Notes under the pieces: generated by a model
What the model saw: only the letters and a program-made list of their open reading frames with translations
What the model was told of the DNA's origin: nothing
The model's database searches: none
Part shown: in pieces, positions 44,766 through 55,175 of the stretch
Layout of the letters: each line of letters opens with the position of its first letter
Numbering within the stretch: position 1 is the first letter of the stretch
Assembly (NCBI GenBank): GCA_014529385.2
Contig: CM043953.1
Span: 90,649,842 to 90,713,841 of the forward strand
DNA: 64,000 bases
Source: Adiantum capillus-veneris
Taxonomy: Eukaryota > Streptophyta > Polypodiopsida > Polypodiales > Pteridaceae
Direction: 5' to 3'
Position numbers and translations under genes: made by a program

Positions 44766-45523
44766 CTAGAGGGGGTCAGGTAGTAGAGGGGGAGCTGGCT
44801 TGGGAGTTCGAAACTCCTGAATGATGGCTTTACCGCTACGATAGACTGCCCATTTACCTTGTTTACGAGCTTCATGCATCTTTTTGAGTTGACTTGCTTG
44901 AGTTGGTTTGCAGTCAATTCCTCGCCAATCCAAAGCTTTGTCCCCTTGAGGTGATAAGATTGGCATAGCAACCTCATCCGTTCTTCTTTGTTCTTGAAAG
45001 TGAGGATGCATTGGCCAGGAGGCACACGCCTATGTGTGTCGTTGATCCAAGAGACAATGTTGGACTCGATGTTGATTGGTTGAAGAATGTCATTGAGCTT
45101 GACAATAGATTCTTTGAGGGAATCCTGCTCGGTGCACCATGGTGAGGAGAGTCCTCCAATTCTAATTTTGAGGGAAAGGGATTCTTGTATCCTACATTCT
45201 TGTAAGGCTGCTTGTATTTCGCTCTCAATCTTCTTATGCACTGCCTCATTGGCTTCTTTTTGAGTTGTATTGACAGTCTTGGTGAGAGAAGCTTCAACTT
45301 CGAGTTTCTTTGCGAGCAAAGTTTCACTCTCCGTTGCCTTTGTATCCTCGAGCTTACACGAGCGTTTTTTCAATTCAACATTCTCCAAAACAAGCTCTTG
45401 GATCTGAGCCTCTAGGATCGTGATCCGTGCGTCTTGGCGAGCGATGAGATCCTTCCTAAGCGCAGCTGCCACATCAAGAAAACTCTTGCGTGTGCGGGAA
45501 ATCGGTGTGTTGAAAGAAGTCAT
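44766..45523 (-). pseudogene. LINE-1 ORF1p-like gene, frameshifted
   Basis: Starts MTSFNTPISRTRKS, then a long coiled coil (ARITILEAQIQELVLENVEL onward), an RRM-like part (LKIRIGGL; GQCILTFKNKEERMRLL) and IGEELTANQLKQ. A single frameshift near 44,880-44,900 moves the C-terminal domain (KQGKWAVYRSGKAIIQEF) into another frame. The same domain order as the 261-aa protein at 8118, with the C-terminal motif nearly unchanged. One indel separates it from being open. Confidence 0.7.
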
Positions 45524-45972
45524 GACTGAAGAATCTTCGATCTGCTGTGCGAAAACCTTTGAGTCTGTGGCTAAGCTCTATTGTGAAAACCTGCTGTGAG
45601 AACCTACTCTTGTGGCTTTTCAAAGTGACCTTAGTGCTAACTCATGTCCAGCTCTGCTTACTGAAGTCGAGAGGGACGACTCTGCTCACTGGACGAAAGG
45701 GGTGCGCCGTTTGCTGACCACAGGCATGGCCCTGTTGACCGCGCGCAACGTCGAAACACCAAAACTTCGTCTGCTGTCTGAGGTCGAAATAGCACCGTCC
45801 CTATAGTCAGTTTCAAAACAACGCTGCCCTGTAGATGCGACAGAGCTGTGTGTCGCAGGCTGTCGAACTGAGGCAAGGGGGGCAGGGCTACGCCCCACGC
45901 CCTCCCAAGGGCTGCCCTCGCCCAGGGGGGGACATGGTTGGCACAGGGCGAAGAGAAGCGGGCTAAAGCTAG

Positions 45973-46020
<48 letters not shown>

Positions 46021-46217
46021 CTGTTGAGATTCTCTCCAATAAATTTATTTTTCAAAATTGTGGCCCCATAGTACTGCCCAGAATTGCTTCGAAGACTAAG
46101 CAGGCAAGTGTTCCATGCTCTACTAAAGAATGCAATTTTCACAGTGATGCGCCATTGTGGCTATGGCAACTTCGGGAACCGCCAGCTTTCTCTGTCATGG
46201 GTTTGTGACTGGGTGTA
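45524..46217. other. Leader of the ORF1-only element and PPR 5' flank
   Basis: 45,524-46,018 is the presumed leader of copy 2 and contains a GC-rich stretch (GGGCTACGCCCCACGCCC). 46,019-46,217 is the upstream flank of the PPR gene; no TATA box is obvious within it. Confidence 0.45.
45977..46018 (+). repeat. (GA)n microsatellite
   Basis: About 42 bp of pure GA, 200 bp upstream of the PPR start codon. Confidence 0.95.
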
Positions 46218-47735
46218 ATGGCTGCTGCATCCCGCGAGGTGCTCTCAAAGCATCTGGGTGTAGTTAAAAGCAGTAAGCACGCCAGAAACCCACCAGGCAG
46301 ACGCCAAAAGACAATAAAAAATGCATTACCATTTATTGCCAGCAACCCAAGTAAGGAAAACAAGAGCACAGATCCCTCCATCTTCCAAAAGCAACCCATT
46401 ACTACCGAGCTTGCTGATCAGTATGCAGCCCATTTGCGAAAGTGTGGCGAGGCAAAAGATCTGTTTAAAGGGAAGCTTTTACATCAACAAATCCGCCAAG
46501 CTGGTTTTGATACAGATAGGTATTTGGGTAACCACCTCCTTCAAATGTATGGCAAATGTGGTGCCTTGCAGGACGCATGCCTCATTTTTGCTCACATGCC
46601 ACACAAAAATGTTTTCACGTGGAACCTCATGATGGGTGCTTACATTGATAATGGGCTTTATAAAGCTGCACTCAAAACATTTCAGGACATGCTGGCATTA
46701 TTTGTTGTACCAGATGCAGTTACTATCGTCAGTGCTCTTACAGCCTGCTCCACGTTGCTTTCTCTTGCGGAAGGTAAGTGGATGCATGCGTACATCTCCA
46801 GACATGGATTCATATCCAATACTCTTGTTGGGACAGCCCTCATCAATTTGTATGCCAAATGTGGCAGTTTAGATGAGGCACTCAGTCTGTTCGATGTTTT
46901 GACTGTCCGGGATGCTATTTTATGGAATTCCTTGATTGTAGCATGCGCACAAAACAAACGAGGGAAGGAAGCCTTGCAATACCTGCATGGTATGCAAATG
47001 GAAGGCCTATTTCCAACAGAGGTCACATTTGCCAGCATTTTAGATGCTTGTGCCAGTTTTGCAGCTTTGCGTGAAGGGAAACGAGTGCATGCACGCATTG
47101 TTCATTATACATTTGGAGCTGATGTTGCTATCGACACTGCCCTTGTTAATCTGTATGCCAGGTGTGGCCAGATAGATGTTGCAGAGAGTTTATTCAATAA
47201 GATGCCTGAGAAAAACCTAGTGTCATGGAGCGCCATGATTGCCGCTTATGCCCAGCATGGGCACTCCACCAAAGTGTTGCAGGTTTCCAGGAGAATGCAA
47301 CGTGCTGGTTTGATTCCTAATGAGATTACTCTGATCAGCATTTTGACTGCTTGTAGCCATGCTGGCCTCATTGATGAAGCTCGCTATTGGTTTACATCCA
47401 TGGTTAACCAGTATGGCATTTCGCCAGTTGAGGAGCATTATAACTGTATGATTGATTTACTGGGAAGAATGGGCAGATTGGATCAAGGAGAGGAACTACT
47501 ACGGAGCATGCCACCTGGCACTTCTTCCCTCCCCTGGTTGACATTGCTAGGTGCCTGCAAAAAGCACGCAGATGTGAAGCGGGCAAGGTGGGTAGCAAAG
47601 AAATTGTTGCAGTTGGATCCAGATAACGCAGCTCCCTATGTACAGCTTTCCAACATTTATTGTGAAGCAGGCATGTGGGAGGAGGCAGAATCAGTAAGGA
47701 AGATGATGGAAAATAAAAAATTCAAGAAGCAGTGA
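46218..47735 (+). CDS. PLS-class pentatricopeptide-repeat protein, ends within E region
   Basis: Intronless 505-aa gene. Residues 1-60 are basic and Ser/Ala-rich, consistent with an organelle transit peptide. Residues about 68-435 hold PPR units of P, L and S type, with signatures LLQMYGKCGALQDA, KNVFTWNLMMGAYIDNGLYK, LINLYAKCGSLDEA, LVNLYARCGQIDVAE and LVSWSAMIAAYAQHGH. Residues 440-505 match E motifs (WLTLLGACKKHADVKRA; APYVQLSNIYCEAGMWEEAE). PLS proteins bind single-stranded organellar RNA and guide C-to-U editing or processing. The stop follows KKFKKQ exactly where most family members continue PGxSWIEV. Intronless structure is usual for the family. Best-supported host gene here. Confidence 0.93.
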   Translation: MAAASREVLSKHLGVVKSSKHARNPPGRRQKTIKNALPFIASNPSKENKSTDPSIFQKQPITTELADQYAAHLRKCGEAKDLFKGKLLHQQIRQAGFDTDRYLGNHLLQMYGKCGALQDACLIFAHMPHKNVFTWNLMMGAYIDNGLYKAALKTFQDMLALFVVPDAVTIVSALTACSTLLSLAEGKWMHAYISRHGFISNTLVGTALINLYAKCGSLDEALSLFDVLTVRDAILWNSLIVACAQNKRGKEALQYLHGMQMEGLFPTEVTFASILDACASFAALREGKRVHARIVHYTFGADVAIDTALVNLYARCGQIDVAESLFNKMPEKNLVSWSAMIAAYAQHGHSTKVLQVSRRMQRAGLIPNEITLISILTACSHAGLIDEARYWFTSMVNQYGISPVEEHYNCMIDLLGRMGRLDQGEELLRSMPPGTSSLPWLTLLGACKKHADVKRARWVAKKLLQLDPDNAAPYVQLSNIYCEAGMWEEAESVRKMMENKKFKKQ

Positions 47736-47850
47736 GATTCATTTTGGTTTGACCAAGCGGTCCATGCAAATTGTCGATCCAGGCACAAGTTTCTTAATCA
47801 GGAGCATTTGCACAATGGTCCGAAGAAAGCAGGTATAGTTTCAAGTTGAT
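47736..47850 (+). pseudogene. Possible lost E+ tail of the PPR gene
   Basis: In frame after the TGA, the sequence reads DSFWFDQAVHANCRSRHKF and continues to HLHNGPKKAG. This loosely fits the E+ start (gcSWievd..vH.F...d..H) of PLS proteins. It may be a decayed tail cut off by a nonsense mutation, or chance similarity. Confidence 0.35.
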
Positions 47851-48346
47851 GCTCATGCATTGTCTTTTATATTTCAATCTTTCAAGTTGGTGTTCATGAG
47901 TTGTCCTTTATATTTCAATCTTTTCTTCCTTTGCTTCTTTCTATCGCGTTTAAGCTGAGAAGGGGGCTGGGGGAATTAGAGCATCCCATGCCATTGTCTA
48001 GGCTGCAACACTGATGTCATGTTTGCATAAGCAACAAGGGGCAAGAGCCAAGCCACTAGTTGTAGACTTACAAAGATAAACAACTTTGTCCATCAATGGC
48101 CAAATGGAGGGCTACATACAAACCTCTAATTGGAGAGCTAGTTATCAATGGCTAATTGGAGAGCTAGGTACAAACCTACGATGAAATTGATTGCACCTCA
48201 GAAATATGGAACGAGGAATTGGGTCGGGAATGAGATGGGTGAGGGATGACAAAAGTTAGAAAAGTGAAATCGTGAAAAATGGGAAAAAAACCTTTTATTC
48301 AAGTACACTTGGTGCAGGTCCGACTATGACACTTGGCACATGTATC
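47851..48346. other. PPR 3' flank, unassigned
   Basis: Contains short repeats (TTTCAAGTTG.TG.TCATG twice at 47,837 and 47,880; GGAGAGCTAG twice near 48,130-48,170). No gene or TE motif recognised. Confidence 0.45.
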
Positions 48347-48490
48347 TTAAGGTCACTTCCAATGAATTTCTGAATAAATTCAGCAGGTTGGTAAAAGGCC
48401 AAAAGACAATACAAAAGAGGTTAAGGTCACTTTCAATGAATTCCCAAGTAAATTCAGCAAGTTGAAGCAAGTTGATTAATGGCCAAAAGC
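48347..48490 (+). repeat. 74-bp diverged tandem duplication
   Basis: TTAAGGTCACTT.CAATGAATT and the following AAATTCAGCA.GTTG occur at 48347 and 48421; both units end in GGCCAAAAG. Several substitutions and a small indel separate them. Confidence 0.85.
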
Positions 48491-48769
48491 CTGAGTGCAG
48501 AAGAAGAGAAATAGAAGCAAGTGTTGGGATCATGGTTATAGGGAATGGCCATTTTCCAGTCTTCGTTCCCCGTTCCCATTGCAACGTCCCGTTTCAACTC
48601 TGCGTTCCTTGTTTCGGACGTGTGAGTATCCGTATCAAGGAATGGCATAAGCAAGTAAGAGGACTACCCCGGCTACCTAGGCCGAAAATTGACTTTCGTG
48701 GCGGCTACTGGATCCAAGAAGCATGTTGGCTTCAAGGATGGCCCCAATTCTTTCTCGTCTTGCCTTTAG

Positions 48770-49080
48770 AGAGTTCAAATAGTCCCTCTTCCTCTAATTC
48801 CAGCGAGGATGAGAAGAGGCGGAAGAAGCGGAGAAAGACACAGTAAAGCAAATCAAAGAAGAAGTCTAGAGAGCACAAAAAACAATCTAGCAGTTCAAAG
48901 GAGGACACATTGTCCTCTTAAGACAGTTTGGACAGTGATTCTTACACTTTGTGTACCATCTATGGTAAGAAGAAAAACCACCTTATTATTAGTTTGATTG
49001 TTTGGAAAAGTAGAAAAAGAAGGCCAAAGAGTTCATGGATGAGGTCAAGCCATACAGTTCGACAATTTTTTAGGTTTTAA
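48770..49080 (+). pseudogene. Ser/Lys-rich gag-like fragment
   Basis: Translation gives NSPSSSNSSEDEKRRKKRRK, then after a stop KSKKKSREHKKQSSSSKED and YGKKKNH. It resembles the Ser- and Lys-rich gag linker of the chromovirus at 50,260-50,520, so it may be an older relative into which the chromovirus inserted. Confidence 0.35.
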
Positions 49081-49086
49081 GGATGC

Positions 49087-49708
49087 TGTCACAAAATGAT
49101 GACGTGGCTGCCCAGTGCTCGCTCACAGACACCCTCCCTTGGCCAAATGCTGCCGTGGCAGATTCGGCAGAGCGATGACGTGGCTGCAACAGTGACACGT
49201 GACAGCGCACTTCACGGACAACTGATTGACGTGGCAACAGATTTGCCGTAGCGCTTAGCTTTTGGAAGCTTTTGGGATTGCTTTTGTTTACGCAATTGTT
49301 GGGAGGGAGAGAAAGCTACGTAATCTTTTTTAAGCCTTGCTTTAAACTCCATAAGAGGGCTTGTGAGAGGTAAAAATTGAAAGTTGCTTTAAGGGCAGTT
49401 TTTTATGGACAGCTTTTTATGAGAAGCTTTTGGGGCTCTGCTTTTGGCATCCCTTGTACTCTTTAAATACGTGGGGAGGGACTCACAACACAGAGCATCT
49501 GGACGCAGAGTCGGAGTGTGAGCGCATGCTCGCACTCTTGTACTTTGAACACATTAATACAAAAAGAAATACCGAAAGGGGCCAATATCTCTAGGCACGG
49601 AACTTCGCCAGGCCAGTGTCGAATCAATTGTGAACTATGCACTGTTTTGAAGTGGTTACTTGTGTTGTCGCGGTAGATTCTTGACTTGGAGTGTCCAAGT
49701 CTGTTATA
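49087..49708 (+). repeat. Chromovirus copy 2 5' LTR
   Basis: Starts TGTCACAAAATGATGACG, identical to the first bases at 63913. TGACGTGGC occurs at 49100, 49176 and 49227, with GTGACACGTGAC at 49192. A TATA-like CTTTAAATACG lies near 49,460. The end is taken just before the primer site. Confidence 0.85.
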
Positions 49709-49709
49709 G

Positions 49710-49721
49710 TGGTATCAGAGC
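49710..49721 (+). other. Primer-binding site, tRNA-Met type
   Basis: TGGTATCAGAGC, the standard plant site complementary to the 3' end of initiator tRNA-Met, immediately after the LTR. Confidence 0.93.
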
Positions 49722-49910
49722 ACGGCCGATTTCTCTTCTATGGGAAATCCGATCCCTATTTTTTCCGCGGCACTTATGGCTTCGGGCAAAGATCAGTCGA
49801 CTCGCTCTGCATTCGGAGATGCGGGAAGGGATCACAACGAAGATTCACGCGAGGAGTATGGCCCGTCTCGGCCTACTCAGGCGGAGCGTCAAGAGATGGA
49901 GTGTTGACAA

Positions 49911-51350
49911 TTGATCGGCGATGCAACAAAGATGATTCTTAATTTTGCCAAGGACCCGAAATTGGCTAAATATATGAGCAAGACTTCTTTTGAAGAGGTG
50001 CACACGCAGCGGCAGAAAACCACAAAACCATCCCGCAAACCCGCTCTCAAGAAACCTCCTACTCCCAAGAAGTATACAAAGAAGGAATTAGAAGAGGTGG
50101 TTGATGCATGAATTGCTCAGCTTTTTGACGCGTAAAACAAAGCTAAAAAGCACGACTAAAAGTAGAAGAAAGGCACTAACTTCGCGGGTTATTTGGGTCG
50201 TTAGTCGACATTTGAAAAGGCAAAGAAACAGAAGAAGCGTGTTCGATTTGAAGGAGTACCCAGTTCTTCTTCTTCTTCTTCTTCTTCTTCTGATAGTTCT
50301 TCTAGCTCATCTGACTCGAGCGAAGAAGACAGAAAAGGCAAAAAGCGAAGCAAGAAGCAACGCTTTGGAAAGAGCAAGAAAAAGGCAAAGAAGTCTAAAT
50401 CTCGCCCTGGGATTGACAGTTCTACAGAGGACTCGTCTACAGATAGTTCGGACTCGGATGACAACAACTTTTATACAAAGAAGAAGAATTTTTACAAAGC
50501 TAACCAGTATGACTTTCTGGAAGACAAAAGCAAGAAAGTCTGAGAGTTTAAGGAAGGTGGACAGTCAATTAAATTTGACACGTTTTCTGGATATAGAGAT
50601 GCTTCGAAGGCTTTGTCTTTTGTACAACAGTTTGACATCGCTTTCGCGGGAGGGCGTTACTCAGAGCACTCTAAGATTCGGAGAGCTGCCTCTTATTTTA
50701 AGGAGAATGCTCGAACTTGGTGGTCCACGCTTCTATTAAACAAGACTGCGCTAGTTAAATGGCTGAAATTCAAGAGGCTTTTGATTTCTTCTTGGCTGAC
50801 TCGAGAGTATGAACGCGACATACGAACTGCTTGGAACCATCTTCGGATGACCAAGAAGAATACAGTGGACGCTTATTGCGAGAGATTCTGGAGCCCTTTT
50901 CTACCCGCCTCTTCATTTAAGAAAATCTCGTTCAAGGAACAGATTGAGTGATTTACCTTGGGTCTTCCTACAGAGATCCGAGATCACTGCTTGGAACAAA
51001 AGTCAGCTTCCATTCAGGAGTTGATGAGTCATGCAAAACGGGGTTTTGCCATTCACTCTGGTAGCTTGACCTACCCCACCGATGAGATCATGACACAAAG
51101 AGCCGAACAGACTTTGACAAATGAAAATAGAAAGAGGAAGAGCAACCCAGAAAAGAAGGATGCACAACCCAAGCTCACTCCTCAGGAGAGAGCTCGCTAC
51201 ATCGGGAAGGGAAGTGCTTTGGATGCGGGGAAACTGGACATATCTCCGCGAAGTGCCCTAAAAAGGCATAGAAAGAACAGAACGACAAGGACGACAAGAG
51301 GCCTGAGAGTTCGAGAGCAGCTAAGGAATGTGGAAGAAAAGACAAGATGA
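49911..51350 (+). pseudogene. Chromovirus gag
   Basis: N-terminal part FAKDPKLAKYMSKTSFEEVH and KKPPTPKKYTKKELEEVVD; a Ser/Lys-rich linker with (TTC)n near 50,262-50,290; capsid core FVQQFDIAFAGGRYSEHSKI, SYFKENARTWWSTLLLNK, YCERFWSPF, FTLGLPTEIRDHCLEQKSAS. The zinc knuckle KCFGCGETGHISAKC (51215-51256) is perfect but lies in a different frame from the capsid, so a small indel occurred near 51,210. Further stops lie at about 50,110, 50,541 and 50,949. Confidence 0.85.
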
Positions 51351-51419
51351 AAACATGACTGGTTCCAGATTGCGTGGGTACCGATCCGAGCACGTTGGAC
51401 GAGAATACAGAACTTTGCC

Positions 51420-51658
51420 GAGCTGAAAGACCAAGAAGCCCTGATCTTTTTTGATGGAGGAGCCAAGGCCAACTTCATCTCACCCGAATTGGCGGCGCGG
51501 CTCGAGCTCACTCCTGATCGGATGGGACCACTTGCGGAGGCAGTTCTAGCGGCACTTGGCAGGGATGTAGCCATTACACCTGTCATTGGCAAACTTCGGT
51601 TGCATTGTCAGGTGTATTTGGGGCGTGAGGACTTTTACATAATGCCTTTGGAAGGTTG
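51420..51658 (+). pseudogene. Chromovirus protease, N-terminal part
   Basis: ALIFFDGGAKANFISPELAA gives the active site as DGG (Asp codon 51453-51455); this is a tolerated variant of DSG/DTG in plant gypsy elements. The frame is cut after MPLEGCD by element N2 and continues at 55592 with the usual LLGIPWY. Confidence 0.8.
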
Positions 51659-51663
51659 TGATG
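51659..51663 (+). repeat. Target-site duplication TGATG, left copy of N2
   Basis: TGATG flanks the N2 insertion here and at 55587-55591. Confidence 0.93.
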
Positions 51664-52828
51664 TGTCACGTGACACATCCAACCCTATGTGTCTGTGGAC
51701 AAGCTACAGCATGACCAGGGTTCAATTCAGTCAAGTCAGTCTAGGATAGGAAGTGATCTGGCACTTTTGTGAGTCTGTTCGCAGACCGTGCATGTCCAGA
51801 CACTTAGATTAGATGCATATCCTCCGGTTGCACACAACATGATCATCAGATTTCCATCGGGAGCATTTTTACAGTGCATAGACCTATTTTTCCCTATTTT
51901 TTGACATTTTTCACTTATTTATTAAGTGACTTTTGTTGGGAACTAGGTAGGGCAATTTTGCTAAGATAATATGTAAGCAAACCAGAGCTAGCACTTTTTG
52001 ACAGAAGAAGGAGAGCATCAGGCACTCAGTGCAGCAGGCCTCTGGAGAACCTTCTCAAGCAAGACAAGAACAACCCCTCAGCCTGGCGTTTTCTCTCACC
52101 TCAGCCCCTTCAGCGTTTTCAGCCTTGAAAACCTCAGCCTTCAGCGCTTGTGAAGCCCAGAAAGATCAGCGTTTTTACCTCAGCTTGGCAGCGTTTTCAG
52201 CCAGCCTCATCAGCGTTTTTTCCAAGCTACATCAGCCCTATCCTTGGGCGATTCCAGCAGGGTAATTCAGCCAGCAAAGGGACAGCCTATTCAGCGTTTG
52301 CATCAGCCAGCCAGTAACGTTTTTGTACAACAACAGCAGCGTTTTTCAGCAATGCGGGCCAGCGTTTTTGCACATGCATTTCAGCGTTTTGCAAGCCATA
52401 AAAACAGTGTTTTCAGCCATCAAGTCAGCAGACCATCCACCTATTTGGTGCCACAATTACCGGATCGAAGCATTCAGTTTCCAGCCATAGTCTTGTCCTC
52501 GTCGTCCACACCGTTGGCATCGACATGGCCCATTAAATTTGCATCAGCATCTTGTACCAGATTGTGCAATAAATAGTAGACCACTCTCGCCATCGAGAGT
52601 GGGGCCCTTGGAGGAGGGTTTTACAATGTCTCTGGTGTCGTATTCTCTTCTCTCTCTATCTCTCAGTCTCATGCACCTTCACGCATAGTGTCTATTCACT
52701 TTGTTTGTGTCCATTGCACTCTCTCACTAAAGGAACGGAAGGCTCTCCCTTCCGTAAGTAAAAGGAACCTTGAGCACAGTTCGGAGCACTCATCTTGAGC
52801 AAAGTTCAACATTCATTCCGCTGCACCT
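51664..52828 (+). repeat. N2 5' LTR (1165 bp)
   Basis: Begins with the perfect 12-bp palindrome TGTCACGTGACA. About twelve copies or variants of CAGCGTTTT lie between 52,085 and 52,410. The LTR end and primer site are fused by loss of about 8 bp (..GCACCT joined to GTATCAGAGC). Confidence 0.88.
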
Positions 52829-53306
52829 GTATCAGAGCTTTGGCAGTGTTCTGCATCACTCAAGGAAAGAACTACAAGAACCCCAATTTTTTTTGCTTGT
52901 TGCTGTCGCACGTAACCCAAGACCTCTTGGGCGTGTCGATTCCTAATCGTGTTTTTGAAGAGTGACAGGAAACCCAAGAAAGAAGGGCTTGTCCAACCTC
53001 CCCTTGTGCTTCTTTTCACTCATTGAGAGCGGACCGTGCACTTAGCGGCTGGCCAATCGACGTGAGGTGGGAAAAAGCAACCTTGGTGTGAGTGCAAGGC
53101 TGCCAAGGGGTGCGCTCGCAAGAAAAGAGCAGAACTCGGGTGAAGAGAAGATCCTTCTCCAACACAGATTGCAAACTAAAGAAGAACCTCAAGAACGTCA
53201 AGACCCGCAAGAACCTCAAGAAACCAAGAACCCCAAGAACCCAAGTTCCTCTTGAACTTAAGAACCCAAGACCACAAGAATCCACAAGCACCCAAGACTT
53301 CGGTGG
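52829..53306 (+). other. N2 primer-site remnant and leader
   Basis: GTATCAGAGCTTTGG at 52829 matches the primer site of N1. The leader at about 53,160-53,290 is built of degenerate CAAGAACC units, also found in N1 (61,180-61,310, complement). Confidence 0.8.
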
Positions 53307-55096
53307 ATGGTCATCACTCAAAGCGGAATGGATACTTCGCTTGGAGGTGATGAGCATGAGAGAGGCGAAGAAGAATTTTCCCCACTAGGAGGTTTTTCCG
53401 ACCCTCCCCCTTCCCCATCCACGCCAAGGACTGCACTAACTCCTATGGAGAAGTTGGAGCAGTTGTTTATGGAAAGGAAGTTAGAACGCGAAGAAAGAAA
53501 AGTAGAAAGAAAGGCTTACGAAGAAAGAAGGGCAGCCATAGAATGCAAGCACGCTTGGAAGCCAAAGAAAGACGAGCAGAATTCGATCGCGAGAATAAAG
53601 CACGAAAAAACGAGAGCGACCAATACATGAAAGAGTTTTTGCGACTCTTTTCAATTGTGCAAGCGCCGTTTGAACAGAATCAGGAGAAGGAGACTCTGTC
53701 ACATGATGGGCACCACGTGCTAATAGAAAAGAACAGACTGAACAGACTTTCAGCACTTCAAATAACAACTGAACTGAAATAGAGAGAGACGACACTCGAC
53801 ACGGAGTGGCTAAATTCCACCCCAGTGAGCATTGGCCCCAAACCTTGGCGCCTTTTTCAATATTTCTTTATATTGCATCAATATAGTACAAGCCGGTACT
53901 CCAGACTCTGCACCTTCTCTAGGAAGCATGCCAGAGAATGAGCCCTAACTTCATATTTAAAGGCCCTTGGCCTGAAAAGCAGTTTTTCATGAAAAGCCTT
54001 TTAATTCAAAAGCATCTGGTGCAAAAGCAATGCCAAAAAGCTGTCGGCGTAAGTCACGGAAATCCGTACAGGCTACCACGTCATCATGCCAGTGCAATTT
54101 TGGAAATCTGCCACGTCAGCAGTTTTGGCATGTGTCCAGTTCCTGCTTTATTTTAATCCCTTTATGTCATTGGGGTCCCATCGAACGGGGTCCCCATAAG
54201 TTGATAGGACTTCTTCTTCTGTTACTTGTTCTTCTTAGGGTTTAGGCCCCTCGGCCGGCGTCTGTAAGTTGACTCCATTCTTTAGGCTTTGACACGTCGG
54301 CAGTTTGTTACACTCTCTCCGTCTCTTCTTCTCCAAAGCATGACACACAGGATTTGAATGATGATAAGCATGATGAATTGAATGACAATGACAAGCATGA
54401 TGATTTGCATGATCAAGATGTGATTTCTCACAAGCATGATGATTTGCATGATGATCACGATGTGATTTCTCCCAAGCATGATGATTTGTATGATCAAGGC
54501 GTGATTGTTCCCAAGGATGATGGTTTAGTTGATGCTTTTTCTAGCGAAGCTAACCTCGTTGCAGATTCTATCAATCACGAAGACTCGATCTTGGCTCTCG
54601 AGTCGAGGTCCAAAGAACCCCCTCAGAAAGAACCCCCTCAGGAAGAACCGATCTTGGCTCTCGGGCCTAGGTCCAAAGAACCCTCACAGGAAGTACTATG
54701 TGTTCTCATGATTAGTCAGCACGCATTGATGGAGTGTTTCATTCGTGATCGTTTCCTGTATTTTAGTCAGTGTCTTTATGTGATCCCTTTTCCTAAGCAT
54801 GACATATTGTACGTTGCGCACATTTCACTCATGAATGAACACGGATGTATGCGGATTGTTCATAAAGGCTGAAAAGTATGCATTCAAGGAAGTCACATTC
54901 CATGTCTCTTCCTTGGTATGACACATTCGTAGAAAGAGCACAAGAAAGATTGAGCATCAAGCATAGGCATTTCCATTGTGTTTTGCCACAGTTGATTGAT
55001 TTAGATCAGAAAGACACTATTCGATCTCATTGTTTGCGTGTGTGTGGTGAATGGTTTGGCAGTCTGTCTATTTGTTCATCTACATTGCATGCATAG
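53307..55096 (+). pseudogene. N-family ORF, broken copy
   Basis: Homologous to the intact ORF at 59841-61148. Starts MVITQSGMDTSLGGDEHERG, continues with the coiled-coil part, shifts frame near 53,560, is split by the solo LTR, and resumes at 54,345 with the Asp/His repeats (HDDLHDQDVISHKHDDLHD), the ILALxxRSKEP repeats (two full units here against three in N1) and FIRDRFLYF. A stop at about 54,870 precedes a last piece (54,878-55,096) with LPWYDTFVERAQE. Confidence 0.85.
53698..54311 (-). mobile_element. Solo LTR of a chromovirus-related family
   Basis: 614 bp inserted in the N2 ORF with duplication of ACTCT (53693-53697; 54312-54316). On the minus strand it begins GTAACAAACTGCCGACG and ends CATGTGAC. 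Contains TTTAAATATGAAG as a TATA candidate and several ACGTGG motifs. The uninterrupted target sequence is seen in N1 near 60,735-60,750. The truncated LTR at 1436-1825 is the same family. Solo LTRs arise by recombination between the two LTRs of a full element. Confidence 0.88.
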
Positions 55097-55175
55097 TCTT
55101 TTAGGAAAAGAAATTTTCCAGTCACTTTACATGGAATAGGTATGTTCATGTTTTTGTGTTGGAAGTGGTTTCAGG

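Larger units (their letters stand above)
44586..46018 (-). mobile_element. ORF1-only LINE-like element, copy 2
   Basis: On the minus strand: (CT)n at 45977-46018, a long leader, ORF1-like pseudogene, 3' UTR, then a (TATC)n tail at about 44,586-44,606. The 3' UTR matches copy 1 (8904-9046) far better than the proteins match, as expected when the 3' end is the signal used by a shared trans-acting reverse transcriptase. The leader is longer than in copy 1 and partly GC-rich. The 5' boundary is a guess set at the CT tract. Confidence 0.6.

Noticed and set aside
51215-51256. Programmed frameshift between gag capsid and zinc knuckle
   Set aside because: The knuckle normally lies in frame with capsid; the shift occurs in a purine run within an already broken gene and is best explained by a one-base indel.
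54354-54872. Asp/His repeats as a metal-binding host protein
   Set aside because: The frame is part of the family-N ORF, shown by its homologue in N1 and by flanking LTRs.
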